Shown here one piece after another: positions 9,249 through 18,282 of a stretch of 64,000 bases of DNA. This DNA comes from Demequina capsici (GTDB taxonomy: Bacteria; Actinomycetota; Actinomycetes; Actinomycetales; Demequinaceae), in the NCBI RefSeq assembly GCF_032102965.1, contig NZ_CP134880.1, positions 310,001 to 374,000 of the forward strand. Direction: 5' to 3'. Position 1 is the first letter of the stretch; each line of letters opens with the position of its first letter. The notes under the pieces are model-generated. The model saw nothing but the letters and a program-made list of their open reading frames with translations, was not told where the DNA came from and did not search any database. The position numbers were made by a program, and so were the translations under genes.

Positions 9249-10913
9249 GTGCGTTCCCAGAACCGTCGTCGCCTCGCGCTCGCCTCCGGGCTCGCCGTCG
9301 CGGCTCTCACTCTCGCCGCGTGCTCCAGCGGCGACTCGACCGGAGACGCCAGCTCTGACGCGTCGACCGGTGCCAGCAGCGGTGGCTCGCTCCTGATCGG
9401 CACCACGGACAAGATCACGACGATCGACCCGGCCGGCTCGTACGACAACGGCTCCTTCGCCGTCATGAACCAGGTCTACCCGTTCCTCATGAACTCGCCC
9501 TACGGCTCGTCGGACGTCGAGCCCGACATCGCGGCGTCGGCCGAGTTCACGTCGCCCACCGAGTACACGGTGACGCTGAAGCCGGACCTGAAGTTCGCCA
9601 ACGGTGACGACCTCACCTCGTCCGACGTGAAGTTCACGTTCGACCGCATGATGAACATCTTCGAGTCGGGTGCCGACGACGGCAACGGCCCGGGTTCGCT
9701 GCTGTACAACCTGGACTCCGTCGACGCTCCTGACGACCTCACCGTCGTCTTCCACCTCAAGTCCGCTGACGACCAGGTGTTCCCGCAGATCCTGTCGAGC
9801 CCCGCCGGCCCGATCGTCGATGAGGAGGTCTTCTCGGCCGACTCGCTCACGCCCGACGCCGACATCGTCGCCGCCAACGCGTTCGCGGGCCAGTACACGA
9901 TCACGTCGTACGACCAGAACAACCTGATCAGCTACCAGGCGAACCCGGAGTACCAGGGCATCCTCGGCGCGGCCAAGACCGACATGATCGACGTGCAGTA
10001 CTTCGCCGACGCGTCGAACCTCAAGCTCGCCATCCAGGAGGGCGACATCGACGTGGCGTTCCGCTCGCTCGACGCGACCAGCATCGCGGACCTGCGCACG
10101 GACTCGAACGTCAACGTGGTCGACGGCCCCGGCGGCGAGATCCGCTACATCGTCTTCAACTTCGACACGATGCCGTACGGCGCCACGACCGCCGACGCCG
10201 ACCCCGCCAAGGCTCTCGCCGTCCGCCAGGCCGCGGCCGACCTGATCGACCGCCAGGAGATCGCCGACCAGGTCTACCAGGACACCTACACCCCGCTGTA
10301 CTCGTACGTGCCCGACGGCCTCACCGGTGCCACCCAGTCGCTGATGGACATGTACGGAGACGGCTCGGGCGGTCCTGACGCCGACGCAGCCGCCAAGGTC
10401 CTCGCCGACGCAGGCGTCCAGACGCCTGTGGCGCTGAGCCTGCAGTACAACACGGACCACTACGGCCCCGGCTCCGGCGACGAGTACGCCCTGGTCAAGG
10501 ACCAGCTCGAGGCCAGCGGTCTGTTCACCGTGGACCTGCAGTCCACCGAGTGGGTCCAGTACTCCAAGGACCGCACGTCCGACGTCTACCCCGCGTACCA
10601 GCTCGGCTGGTTCCCGGACTACTCCGACGCCGACAACTACCTGACGCCGTTCTTCCTGATCGACAACTTCCTGGGCAACCACTACGTCAACCAGGACGTC
10701 AACGACATGATCCTCGAGCAGGCGGTGACCACGGACTCCGCAGCCCGCACCTCGCTGATCGAGGACATCCAGGACGCGGTCGCGGCCGACCTCCCGACCA
10801 TCCCGCTCCTGCAGGGCGCGCAGGTGGCCGTCACCGGAACCGACGTCATGGGTGCCTCCGACACCCTCGACGCCTCGTTCAAGTTCCGCTACGGAGCCCT
10901 CTACAAGGGTTGA
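9249..10913 (+). CDS. Peptide ABC transporter substrate-binding lipoprotein (SBP family 5)
   Basis: 554-residue lipoprotein: basic N-terminus, hydrophobic helix and lipobox LAAC (Cys near residue 25), then a Ser/Thr/Asp linker. The body has the family-5 solute-binding features (EYTVTLKPDLKFANGDDLTSSDVKFTFDRM). It captures oligopeptides or similar solutes outside the cell for the DppBCDF-type complex encoded next. The GTG at 9249 follows GAGAAGG at 9234-9240 with an 8-nt gap. It is the first gene of a five-cistron operon, and the hairpin after it should raise its level over the permeases. The sequence is notably Asp-rich, fitting an exported protein. Confidence 0.93.
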   Translation: MRSQNRRRLALASGLAVAALTLAACSSGDSTGDASSDASTGASSGGSLLIGTTDKITTIDPAGSYDNGSFAVMNQVYPFLMNSPYGSSDVEPDIAASAEFTSPTEYTVTLKPDLKFANGDDLTSSDVKFTFDRMMNIFESGADDGNGPGSLLYNLDSVDAPDDLTVVFHLKSADDQVFPQILSSPAGPIVDEEVFSADSLTPDADIVAANAFAGQYTITSYDQNNLISYQANPEYQGILGAAKTDMIDVQYFADASNLKLAIQEGDIDVAFRSLDATSIADLRTDSNVNVVDGPGGEIRYIVFNFDTMPYGATTADADPAKALAVRQAAADLIDRQEIADQVYQDTYTPLYSYVPDGLTGATQSLMDMYGDGSGGPDADAAAKVLADAGVQTPVALSLQYNTDHYGPGSGDEYALVKDQLEASGLFTVDLQSTEWVQYSKDRTSDVYPAYQLGWFPDYSDADNYLTPFFLIDNFLGNHYVNQDVNDMILEQAVTTDSAARTSLIEDIQDAVAADLPTIPLLQGAQVAVTGTDVMGASDTLDASFKFRYGALYKG

Positions 10914-10923
10914 CCTCGATACC

Positions 10924-10955
10924 GTGGGGGCCGGGCGTTCGCGCCCGGCCCCCAC
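10924..10955 (+). terminator. 14-bp stem with UUCG tetraloop between binding protein and permease genes
   Basis: GTGGGGGCCGGGCG (10924-10937) and CGCCCGGCCCCCAC (10942-10955) pair perfectly around a TTCG loop, 10 nt after the binding-protein stop. There is no U-tract. Such intercistronic hairpins stabilise the upstream message or attenuate read-through, explaining excess binding protein over permease. Confidence 0.75.
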
Positions 10956-11009
10956 GTTCTCGTCCTCCCGCACATGAACGGCCCACGAGGGCCACCGAAG
11001 GACCTACGT

Positions 11010-12086
11010 ATGACGACGACCGTCGACCAGGAGCAGCCGAAGACTCGGAAGACGAGGTCGGGCGGCGGCTCGCTCGGCCGCTACATCCTGGTGCGGGCGC
11101 TGCTGATCATCCCCACGGTGTTCATCCTGGTGACCACCGTGTTCGTGCTGATGCGTGCGACCGGAGATCCGATCACGGCCTCGCAGGGTGGACGGCTCCC
11201 TCCCGATCAGCTGGCGGAGCGCATCCACGCCGCCGGCTACGACCGGCCCATCCTGGTCCAGTACCTCGACTACCTGGGCAGCCTGCTGCACGGCGACTTC
11301 GGGACGACGCTGTCCGACCATCGCCCCGTCACCGAGGTGCTGACCACCTTCGGCGCCGCGACGCTCGAGCTCGCGTTCTACGCGCTCATCGTCGCCTTCA
11401 TCGTCGGCATCCCGCTGGGACGCATCGCCGCGCACCGTCGCGACAAGACGCCCGACGCGGTGCTCCGCGTGCTCGCGATCCTCGCGTACGCGACCCCCGT
11501 GTTCTTCGCAGGCCTGCTGCTCAAGCTCGTCTTCTCAGTCTGGCTGGGCATCCTGCCCGTCAACGGGCGCGCCAGCACGCGGGTCGAGCTCCAGCTGATC
11601 CGCGTGGACCACCCCACCGGCATCTACCTCATCGACGCGTTCAAGACCGGCGACTGGGCGAACGTGCTGGACGTGCTCCAGCACGCCGTCCTGCCCGCGC
11701 TCGCGCTCGGGCTGCTCACCGCCGGGGTCTTCCTGCGCCTGGTGCGCACCAACGTCATCTCGACGCTCGGCTCCGGCTACGTCGACGCCGCCCGGTCGCG
11801 TGGAGTCAAGGAGCGCCGCCTGCTGAAGAAGCACGCCTACCGGCCCGCGCTGATCCCCATCGTGACCGTCATCGGCCTGCAGATCGCGCTGCTGCTCAGC
11901 GGTGCGGTGCTGACCGAGACCACCTTCGAATGGAAGGGGCTGGGCTTCCAGCTCGCCCAATACCTGCAGGCGCGCGACTTCGTCGCCGTGCAGGGCATCG
12001 TCGCCCTGCTCGCCGTGATCGTCGCCCTGACCAACTTCGTCGTGGACATCATCGCCGCGCTCATCGACCCGCGAGTGAGGTACTGA
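11010..12086 (+). CDS. Peptide ABC transporter permease, DppB type
   Basis: 358-residue membrane protein with six predicted helices, the DppB N-terminal YILVRALLIIPTVFILV helix and the permease EAA loop (DAARSRGVKERRLLKKHAYRPALIP). It has an unusual ~35-residue hydrophilic N-terminal extension. The ATG at 11010 is preferred because GAAGGA is 7 nt upstream; an upstream in-frame ATG at 10974 lies in the post-hairpin spacer. It forms the translocation pore with the next gene product. Confidence 0.92.
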   Translation: MTTTVDQEQPKTRKTRSGGGSLGRYILVRALLIIPTVFILVTTVFVLMRATGDPITASQGGRLPPDQLAERIHAAGYDRPILVQYLDYLGSLLHGDFGTTLSDHRPVTEVLTTFGAATLELAFYALIVAFIVGIPLGRIAAHRRDKTPDAVLRVLAILAYATPVFFAGLLLKLVFSVWLGILPVNGRASTRVELQLIRVDHPTGIYLIDAFKTGDWANVLDVLQHAVLPALALGLLTAGVFLRLVRTNVISTLGSGYVDAARSRGVKERRLLKKHAYRPALIPIVTVIGLQIALLLSGAVLTETTFEWKGLGFQLAQYLQARDFVAVQGIVALLAVIVALTNFVVDIIAALIDPRVRY

Positions 12087-12087
12087 C

Positions 12088-13167
12088 ATGACCGCCGCTC
12101 CCGCCCAGGCCCCCGCCATCGCGCCGCGTCGCTCCCTGTGGGCCAGGCTGCCGATCGTCTCGCAGCTGCGCAGCTCCGTCGGTCTTCAGCGCGGCATGCT
12201 CATCGCCGGCCTGGCGCTGACCGCGATCTTCCTGCTCACCGCCCTGCTCGCACCGCTGCTCGCGCCGTACGGGTACTCGCAGCTGCGTGACGACAACGGA
12301 CTGTTCGGCGCGACCCAGCCGCCGTCGTCCGCGCACCTGCTCGGCACCACCGTCGGCGGCTACGACGTGCTCTCGCGCCTCATCTGGGGTGCGCGCACCG
12401 CGTTCCTTGTGATCGTCGTCGCCGTCATCGCTTCGATCATCATCGGCGTGCTGCTGGGGCTGGTCTCCGGCTACTTCGGCGGCTGGCTGGACCGCGTGCT
12501 CGTGGTCGTGGCCGACGCGATCTACTCGTTCCCGTCGCTGCTGCTCGCGATCGTGCTCGCCATCGTGATCTCCGGCGGGCAGTCCGGCATGTGGTCCGGC
12601 ATCTTCTCCGCCGCGCTGTCCATCACGGTGATCTTCATCCCGCAGTACTTCCGCGTCATCCGGTCCGAGGTGGTGCGCATCAAGGCGGAGGCGTTCGTCG
12701 AGTCGGCGCGCGTCATCGGGTCCTCGCACGTGCGGATCATGGGGCGCCATGTGCTGCGCAACTCCACCAGGACGCTGCCGCTGATCCTCACGCTCAACGC
12801 CTCCGAGGCGATCCTCACGCTCGCGGGCCTGGGCTTCCTGGGCTTCGGCATCGACCCGACGGCCGCAGCCGAGTGGGGCTACGATCTCAACCGCGCGGTC
12901 GCCGACGTGGCGGCAGGCATCTGGTGGACCGGGCTCTTCCCCGGCCTCGCCATCGTGCTCGTCGTGCTCGGCCTGACGCTCGTCGGCGAGAGCCTCAACG
13001 ACCTGGCGGACCCCCGTCTGCGCAAGCGCGCAGCCGGCGCCGAACCCGTCGAGGACCTGGGGGTCGAGCTGCCGCCCGGGCCGGCGCCCACGTCCGACCC
13101 GGCCCAGGGGGACACCGTCGACGTGGACCCCGCGCCCGTCGCCCCGACCAAGGAGGGCACGCTGTGA
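12088..13167 (+). CDS. Peptide ABC transporter permease, DppC type
   Basis: 359-residue membrane protein with an N-terminal single helix (OppC-N type), then the five-helix permease core. The EAA loop is ESARVIGSSHVRIMGRHVLRN and the DppC family phrase GLGFLGFGIDP is present. The last ~50 residues are a hydrophilic Pro/Asp-rich tail. It starts 1 nt after the dppB-like stop and overlaps the following ATPase start (GTGA), so expression is tightly coupled. Confidence 0.92.
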   Translation: MTAAPAQAPAIAPRRSLWARLPIVSQLRSSVGLQRGMLIAGLALTAIFLLTALLAPLLAPYGYSQLRDDNGLFGATQPPSSAHLLGTTVGGYDVLSRLIWGARTAFLVIVVAVIASIIIGVLLGLVSGYFGGWLDRVLVVVADAIYSFPSLLLAIVLAIVISGGQSGMWSGIFSAALSITVIFIPQYFRVIRSEVVRIKAEAFVESARVIGSSHVRIMGRHVLRNSTRTLPLILTLNASEAILTLAGLGFLGFGIDPTAAAEWGYDLNRAVADVAAGIWWTGLFPGLAIVLVVLGLTLVGESLNDLADPRLRKRAAGAEPVEDLGVELPPGPAPTSDPAQGDTVDVDPAPVAPTKEGTL

Positions 13168-14861
13168 CCGACGTCGTGGACATCAAGGACCTGCAGGTCA
13201 CCTTCGCCACCGACGCGGGCCCGGTGCGGGCCGTCGACGGCGTGAGCCTGGCCGTGCGCCAGGGCGAGGTGCTCGCCGTGGTGGGCGAGTCCGGCTCCGG
13301 CAAGACCGTCACCGCCCGCACCATCCTGGGCCTCCTGCCCGAGACGGCGGCCATCAAGGGCGCTGTGGTGCTGTCCAGCAAGGACGGGACCACCGAGGGC
13401 GACATCGTCACGATGTCCGGCTCGCGGCTGCGCCAGGTGCGCGGACGCGACGCCGCCATGGTGTTCCAGGAGCCGTCCACCGCGCTCAACCCCGTGTTCC
13501 CCGTCGGCTGGCAGATCGCTGAGGGCCTGCGGGCGCACGGCCGTTACTCCAAGTCGCAGATGCGCGCCAAGGTGATCGACGTCATGAGGCGCGTGGGCAT
13601 CCCCGACCCCGAGACGCGGATCGACCACTACCCGCACCAGTTCTCCGGCGGTCAGAAGCAGCGCATCGTCATCGCTCAGGCGCTCGTGCTCGATCCGGGC
13701 GTGATCGTCGCGGACGAGCCGACCACCGCGCTCGACGTCACCGTGCAGGCCGAGATCCTGGACCTGCTGCGACGCTGCCGTGACGAGTTCGGCGCCGCGG
13801 TGGTGCTCATCACTCACAACATGGGCGTCGTCGCCGACCTCGCGGACCGCGTGGCGGTGATGTACCAGGGCAAGCTCGTGGAGCAGGCGGATGTGAAGAC
13901 GCTCTTCAGCTCGCCGCAGGAGCCGTACACCCAGCAGCTGCTGGCGGCTGTGCCACGTATCGGCGAGGGCCTGGAGCGTGCGCATGAACGCGCCTCGCGC
14001 CGGCCCGAGGGCTGGGACGAGCAGACTCCGGCCGTGCGCGCGAAGGACCTGAGGATCGTCTATCCGGGGCGCTTCCGTCAGCCCGACTTCGTGGCGGTCG
14101 GCGGCGTCGACCTGTCGATCAAGCCCGGTGAGGTGCTCGGCCTGGTCGGGGAGTCAGGTTCGGGGAAGACCACCATCGGCCGCGCCATGGCGGGCCTGAC
14201 CAAGGTGTCGGGCGGGTCGCTCAACGTGCTCGGCGTCGAGATGAACGGCATGCGCGAGAGGGAGTTCAAGCCGATCCGACGACGCATCGGGTTCGTGTTC
14301 CAGGACCCCGCCACCAGCTTCAACCCGCTGCTCACCATCGCCCAATGCGTAGCCGAGCCCCTGATCGTCCACGGCAGGGCCGGCGATGAGCGCGAGGCGC
14401 GCGTCCGCGTGAACGAGCTGCTCGAGGCGGTGCAGCTGCCCACCTCCTTCGGTGACCGCTTCCCGCACGAGCTGTCCGGCGGCCAGCGTCAGCGGGCGTC
14501 GCTCGCTCGCTCGCTCGCGCTCGACCCCGAGCTGCTGATCGCCGACGAGCCGACCTCCGCGCTGGACGTCTCCGTGCAGGCGAAGGTGCTCGACCTGTTC
14601 GACGAGCTGCACCGCGAGCTCGGGTTCGCCGCGCTGTTCATCAGCCACGACCTGGCCGTCGTCGACATGCTCGCCGACCGGATCGTCGTCCTCCACCACG
14701 GCAAGGTCGTGGAGGAGGGCACCGGTGACGAGGTGCTCGGCTCTCCGCAGCAGCCGTACACGCAGCGTCTGCTGGCCTCCCTGCCCGTGCCCGATCCGGT
14801 CGCCCAGGCCGAGCGTCGCGCAACCTGGGAGGCGCTGCGCGCGGCCGACGCCGAGGCGTAG
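13164..14861 (+). CDS. Fused DppD-DppF type dual ATPase of peptide importer
   Basis: 565-residue protein with two complete ABC domains. The first has Walker A GESGSGKTVTA, signature FSGGQKQRIVIAQA and Walker B VIVADEPTTALD; the second has GESGSGKTTIGRA, LSGGQRQRASLARS and LLIADEPTSALD. Each ends with the oligopeptide-transporter zone (PYTQQLLAAVP and PYTQRLLASLP). The fusion supplies both ATPase subunits of the importer in one chain. The GTG at 13164 overlaps the dppC-like stop. It completes the operon: binding protein, two permeases, fused ATPase. Confidence 0.94.
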   Translation: MTDVVDIKDLQVTFATDAGPVRAVDGVSLAVRQGEVLAVVGESGSGKTVTARTILGLLPETAAIKGAVVLSSKDGTTEGDIVTMSGSRLRQVRGRDAAMVFQEPSTALNPVFPVGWQIAEGLRAHGRYSKSQMRAKVIDVMRRVGIPDPETRIDHYPHQFSGGQKQRIVIAQALVLDPGVIVADEPTTALDVTVQAEILDLLRRCRDEFGAAVVLITHNMGVVADLADRVAVMYQGKLVEQADVKTLFSSPQEPYTQQLLAAVPRIGEGLERAHERASRRPEGWDEQTPAVRAKDLRIVYPGRFRQPDFVAVGGVDLSIKPGEVLGLVGESGSGKTTIGRAMAGLTKVSGGSLNVLGVEMNGMREREFKPIRRRIGFVFQDPATSFNPLLTIAQCVAEPLIVHGRAGDEREARVRVNELLEAVQLPTSFGDRFPHELSGGQRQRASLARSLALDPELLIADEPTSALDVSVQAKVLDLFDELHRELGFAALFISHDLAVVDMLADRIVVLHHGKVVEEGTGDEVLGSPQQPYTQRLLASLPVPDPVAQAERRATWEALRAADAEA

Positions 14862-14937
14862 CCCGCATCGACGCCCCGCGCTGCTGATCGCGGCCGGGGT
14901 CTGGTGGCGCCGCGCACCGCGACGGCATACTCGGTGG

Positions 14938-15654
14938 ATGAGAGTCCTCGCCGTCGTCCGTGCCACGCTGCCGGGACTGCTCATCGCGGCGCTCGGCATG
15001 TGGGTCTTCGCCGCGCTGCTCGAGGGTCTGCTCGAGAAGGGCGACCTGTATGTCGTCGATCAGCCGGTGGTCGACTGGCTCGCCGCGCATCGTCAGCCAT
15101 GGCTGACAGGCCTGCTCACGGCCGTGACCGACACCTTCGGTCCCGTGATCCTGCCGGTGGCGGTGGGTGTGGGAGGCGTGGTGTGGGGCGTCGTCACCGG
15201 ACGCTGGCGGGAGCCGGTGCTGCTGGTGGCGGCGATGGCCGTGTCCATCAAGCTGGCGCTGGTGCTCAAGACGCTCGTCGGGCGGCCCCGGCCCGCGGAC
15301 TCGCTTCAGGTGGTGCCCGGCCTGGAGAGCTCGGCCTCGTTCCCTTCGGGACACACGACCGCCGCCGCGACCCTGGTGCTGGTGCTCGGATACCTGATGC
15401 TCCGACGTCGGTGGAGCGCCCACGCCTTGCTCTGGTGGGCGGTGATCTCGGTCGTCGTGGTGGGCACGGTGGCGAGCAGCAGGCTCTACCTGGGCTATCA
15501 CTTCGTGACGGATGTGATGGCCGGTGCCTGCCTCGGTGTCGTCGCGTTGGGCGGGGTGATCGTCGTGGACCGATGGCTCGATCTGTGGGAGGGCCGCGCG
15601 GAGCAGGCGACGCGGTCCGCGCCGGCCGGTCTGACGCCCGGGGAGTCGCGCTGA
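14938..15654 (+). CDS. PAP2-family membrane phosphatase
   Basis: 238-residue protein with about six membrane helices and the three-part PAP2 active site: KTLVGRPRP, PSGHT and SRLYLGYHFVTD. Such enzymes dephosphorylate lipid phosphates (phosphatidic acid, undecaprenyl or phosphatidylglycerol phosphate) at the outer face of the membrane. The ATG at 14938 begins a Met-Arg-Val helix typical of an N-terminal membrane segment; no clear ribosome site is visible. It stands alone after the peptide importer operon. Confidence 0.9.
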   Translation: MRVLAVVRATLPGLLIAALGMWVFAALLEGLLEKGDLYVVDQPVVDWLAAHRQPWLTGLLTAVTDTFGPVILPVAVGVGGVVWGVVTGRWREPVLLVAAMAVSIKLALVLKTLVGRPRPADSLQVVPGLESSASFPSGHTTAAATLVLVLGYLMLRRRWSAHALLWWAVISVVVVGTVASSRLYLGYHFVTDVMAGACLGVVALGGVIVVDRWLDLWEGRAEQATRSAPAGLTPGESR

Positions 15655-15728
15655 CGCGCCTGCCGGGTTAGCGTGGTGCTCTGTCCCCGACTTGAGAATG
15701 GCCGTTGCGGCCGCAAGGGAGGTGCACG

Positions 15729-15989
15729 ATGTGGTGGAGATTCGCGCAGGCGGTGCGTCGCGGCGAGCACAGGCTGTCGGTGACCACCTGGCTCACGGCG
15801 ATCACCGCGGTGCTCTACACGATCCTCCCGGTGGATCTGATCCCGGAGCTCTTCCTCGGCCCGTTCGGGTTCATCGACGACCTGGGGCTGTGGGGCGTGG
15901 TCGTGATGCTCGCGACGCGCGAGATGCATGAGTGGCAGGCGTCGAGGTCGTTCGACGAGTCCGTGGTGGATGCCGAGGTGGTCGGCTAG
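15729..15989 (+). CDS. DUF1232 (YkvA-like) small membrane protein
   Basis: 86 residues with the DUF1232 core phrase ITAVLYTILPVDLIPELFLGPFGFIDDLG, which forms two short hydrophobic helices with the conserved P-x-D-L-I-P turn. The ATG at 15729 has AAGGGAGG about 5-7 nt upstream; in-frame GTG/ATG further up lacks support. Family function is unknown. Its stop shares CTAG with the convergent map stop (4-bp overlap). Confidence 0.88.
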   Translation: MWWRFAQAVRRGEHRLSVTTWLTAITAVLYTILPVDLIPELFLGPFGFIDDLGLWGVVVMLATREMHEWQASRSFDESVVDAEVVG

Positions 15990-16759
15990 GTGCTCGGAAG
16001 CGTGAGGATCTCCACCCCGTCCTCGGTGATCGCGACCGTGTGCTCGCTGTGCGCCGTCCTGCAGCCGGTCGCGCTGCGCAGCGTCCAGCCGTCGTCGTCG
16101 ATCAACAGCTCGTCCGTGTCGGCCATGACCCAGGGCTCGATCGCGAGGAGCAGCCCCGGCTTGAGGCGGTAGCCGCGTCCGCGTCGGCCGTCGTTGGGGA
16201 CGTGCGGGTCCTGGTGCATGGTGGAGCCGATGCCGTGCCCGCCGAAGTCACCGTTGATCGAGTAGCCGGCGCCGTGCAGCACGGTCCCGACGGCGTGCGA
16301 GATGTCGCCCAGGCGTGCGCGTGGCCCTGCGGCGGCGATCCCGGCGGCCAGCGCATCCCGAGTGGCGTCGATGAGCGCGAGGCTGTCGGCAGGCTGGGTA
16401 TCGCCCACGATGAAGCTGATCGCGGAGTCCGCGGCGATGCCGTCGAGCTTCACGGCGAGGTCGAGCGTGAGCAGGTCGCCGTCCGCCAGCGCATGGTCGT
16501 GGGGGAGCCCGTGGAGCACGGCGTCGTTCACGGAGGTGCAGATGTAGTGGCCGAATGGGCCGCGGCCGAACGACGGCGCGTAGTCCACGTAGCAGGACTC
16601 AGCGCCCGCGGCCTCGATCATCTGCCTGGTCCACGCGTCGATCTCCAGCAGGTTGGTGCCTACCTTCGCCCGCGCCTTCGCGGTGTGAAGGATGTCGGCG
16701 ACCAGGCGACCTGTCCGGCGTGCTCGCGCCAGCTCGTCGGCGTTGAGGATCTCGATCAT
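15986..16759 (-). CDS. map: Type I methionine aminopeptidase
   Basis: 257-residue metalloenzyme that removes N-terminal Met from nascent proteins. The metal ligands can be placed: Asp in LTLDLAVKLDG, Asp in DGIAADSAISF, His in GGHGIGSTMHQDPHVPN, Glu in AIEPWV and Glu in HSEHTVAITEDG. It lacks the N-terminal SH3-like extension of MetAP1c. The ATG at 16759 follows GGAAGG with a 7-nt gap. It faces an XRE regulator gene across an 80-bp gap containing two TACCGGTA palindromes, so this copy is probably conditionally expressed and may be a second map in the genome (inference). Confidence 0.93.
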   Translation of the reverse strand: MIEILNADELARARRTGRLVADILHTAKARAKVGTNLLEIDAWTRQMIEAAGAESCYVDYAPSFGRGPFGHYICTSVNDAVLHGLPHDHALADGDLLTLDLAVKLDGIAADSAISFIVGDTQPADSLALIDATRDALAAGIAAAGPRARLGDISHAVGTVLHGAGYSINGDFGGHGIGSTMHQDPHVPNDGRRGRGYRLKPGLLLAIEPWVMADTDELLIDDDGWTLRSATGCRTAHSEHTVAITEDGVEILTLPST

Positions 16760-16796
16760 GGGGCGCCTTCCAGCTGGGGTCGCGCGGAACTGGTCC

Positions 16797-16831
16797 GATA
16801 ACAATACCGGTAAGACTATACCGGTACTATC
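16797..16831. promoter_or_regulatory. Double TACCGGTA operator between map and XRE gene
   Basis: Two copies of ATACCGGTA (16804-16812, 16818-16826), each containing the 8-bp palindrome TACCGGTA, are repeated at 14-bp spacing. A -10-like TATAGT (minus strand, 16820-16815) for map and TACTAT (16825-16830) for the XRE gene overlap the second copy. It is a probable binding site of the XRE protein controlling both promoters. Confidence 0.6.
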
Positions 16832-16839
16832 ATCGGAGC

Positions 16840-17130
16840 ATGGTCAGGCTGCCGAACACCCCCGAGGAGATCGCACGCGGGCAGAGGCTCGGCGAGCTGC
16901 TCCGAGAGGCGCGGGGCCAACGGTCGATGCTGGACGTCGCACTCGACGCAGGCGTGTCCCCTGAGACGCTGCGCAAGATCGAGTCCGGTCGCGTCGCGAC
17001 CCCTGCCTTCACCACCGTCGCCGCGCTCGCAGGAGTGCTGGGGCTCTCCCTCGATGCGGTCTGGGGCTCCATCAACGACGCCGGACACGGCGCTGTTGAG
17101 ACGGCCGTGGAGAACCTGCTCGTCTCATAG
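16840..17130 (+). CDS. XRE family helix-turn-helix regulator
   Basis: 96 residues. The HTH_3 domain spans about residues 15-75 (LGELLREARGQRSMLDVALDAGVSPETLRKIESG), and a short C-terminal helix remains. It is most likely an autoregulated repressor acting at the double palindrome in the map/xre intergenic region. The ATG at 16840 lies about 10 nt after a -10-like TACTAT, so the message may be nearly leaderless. Divergent from map. Confidence 0.9.
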   Translation: MVRLPNTPEEIARGQRLGELLREARGQRSMLDVALDAGVSPETLRKIESGRVATPAFTTVAALAGVLGLSLDAVWGSINDAGHGAVETAVENLLVS

Positions 17131-17210
17131 GGCGGTCTGGCCGGCAGTGCGCCCCCGCCATGCGTGCGCGCCGCGCGCGGGTTCCCTGGTGGACGGTGGA
17201 GCGCCGCGCG

Positions 17211-17417
17211 TTAGAGGTCTGAGTCGTCGGAGTCGGTGACGCTGTCGGCGGACACGACCTGGATCGCCTCCGTCGTCGTCGCCGCCTCCCGACTGCGGGA
17301 GTCCTCCGAGGCCGACGCCGTGGACGCCCCGCCGATCGACAGGCCCGCCGCGGCGCCCAGGGCGACCGCCCTCATCGTGGTGCGCTGAACGGCGGACAAG
17401 CGGTGCGGCGTGTTCAC
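17211..17417 (-). CDS. Small secreted protein of unknown function
   Basis: 68 residues: a short basic start, a hydrophobic stretch (MRAVALGAAAGLSIGGAS) and an AxA-type cleavage site (STASAS), followed by a polar Ser/Thr/Asp-rich tail of about 30 residues ending DSDDSDL. It reads as a tiny exported peptide. The GTG at 17417 has GGGAG 5 nt upstream. It lies 37 bp after the GNAT gene on the same strand and may share its transcript. No family is recognised; the gene could be spurious. Confidence 0.5.
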   Translation of the reverse strand: MNTPHRLSAVQRTTMRAVALGAAAGLSIGGASTASASEDSRSREAATTTEAIQVVSADSVTDSDDSDL

Positions 17418-17454
17418 GGGCTCTCCCTGGACGGCGCCGCGCCGGTCGCGACCC

Positions 17455-17955
17455 TCACCCCTCCAACGGTTCGGGGCGCATGCCTGGTTCCAGGGACTTC
17501 GTGAAGAATCGCGAATGGGGGTCATCGGTGTAGTCGGCGAACGGTCCGCACGGCGTGAAGCCCGCTCGCGCGTAGAGGCGATGGGCGGGCGCGAAGAACT
17601 CCTGCGTCCCGGTCTCGAGGCTCACGCGGTCATAGCCGCGCTCCAGCGCCGTCGCGAGCAGCTGGGTGAGGACCTCCGCGGCCACCCCACGGCCTCGCGC
17701 GGACGCAGCCGTGCGCATCGACTTGATCTCGCCGTGCGCCGAGTCCAGCTCGGCGATGGCGCCCACGCCCAGAAGGACCCCGTCGTCGTCCCTGGCCGCC
17801 AGGAAGGCGATGCCGGGACGCTTGAGGCGCGCGACGTCCAGGGCGTGGACGGACTCGGCGGGAGATGTGGCGTGCATGTGCGCCAGGTGCTCGTCGAGCA
17901 GGGCGACGATGTCAGGCGTGGCGGGGTCCTCCGGGACGATGCGCATGCCGAGCAT
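17455..17955 (-). CDS. GNAT family N-acetyltransferase
   Basis: 166 residues with the acetyl-CoA binding motif A (IKSMRTAASARGRGVAAEVLTQLLATALERGY: the Arg-x-x-Gly-x-Gly loop is RGRGVA) and motif B (LYARAGFTPCGPFADY). Such enzymes acetylate small amines or proteins; the closest character is YjdJ/PhnO-like acyltransferases. The second in-frame Met (residue 4) is an equally plausible start because the ribosome site is weak. Precedes the small secreted protein gene. Confidence 0.9.
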   Translation of the reverse strand: MLGMRIVPEDPATPDIVALLDEHLAHMHATSPAESVHALDVARLKRPGIAFLAARDDDGVLLGVGAIAELDSAHGEIKSMRTAASARGRGVAAEVLTQLLATALERGYDRVSLETGTQEFFAPAHRLYARAGFTPCGPFADYTDDPHSRFFTKSLEPGMRPEPLEG

Positions 17956-18072
17956 CGTCCCATCCCACGGCGTGCCTGGTCATCACCTTCAGGGTGTCCC
18001 GCCGTCGCTCACAGGGCAGGCGTGCGGGGCGGCGACGCAGGCTGGCGCATGCGCGAAGCTCGACGGTGCCTG

Positions 18073-18282
18073 TCAGTGTCGGGGCTCGAAGCGGAGCAGA
18101 TCGCCGGGCTGGCATTCGAGCACGCGGCACAGTGCGTCCAGGGTGGTGAAGCGGACGGCCCGCGCGCGGCCATTCTTGAGCACCGCGAGGTTCGCGGGCG
18201 TGATGCCGACGCGATCCGCGAGCTCGCCCACGGACATCTTGCGGCGCGCGAGCATCACGTCGATGTCGACGACGATCGGCAT
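18073..18282 (-). CDS. Small XRE regulator paired with DUF2975 protein
   Basis: 69-residue Cro/CI-type helix-turn-helix protein (VMLARRKMSVGELADRVG, then ITPANLAVLKNGRA) of the type that typically follows DUF2975 genes. The ATG at 18282 shares one base with the DUF2975 stop (TGATG) and has GGAGG 7 nt upstream, so it is coupled to the upstream gene. It probably autoregulates the pair. Confidence 0.9.
   Translation of the reverse strand: MPIVVDIDVMLARRKMSVGELADRVGITPANLAVLKNGRARAVRFTTLDALCRVLECQPGDLLRFEPRH

Noticed and set aside
14874-14899. Terminator after the peptide importer operon
   Set aside because: CCCCG and CGGGG ends pair only with several mismatches; not convincing.
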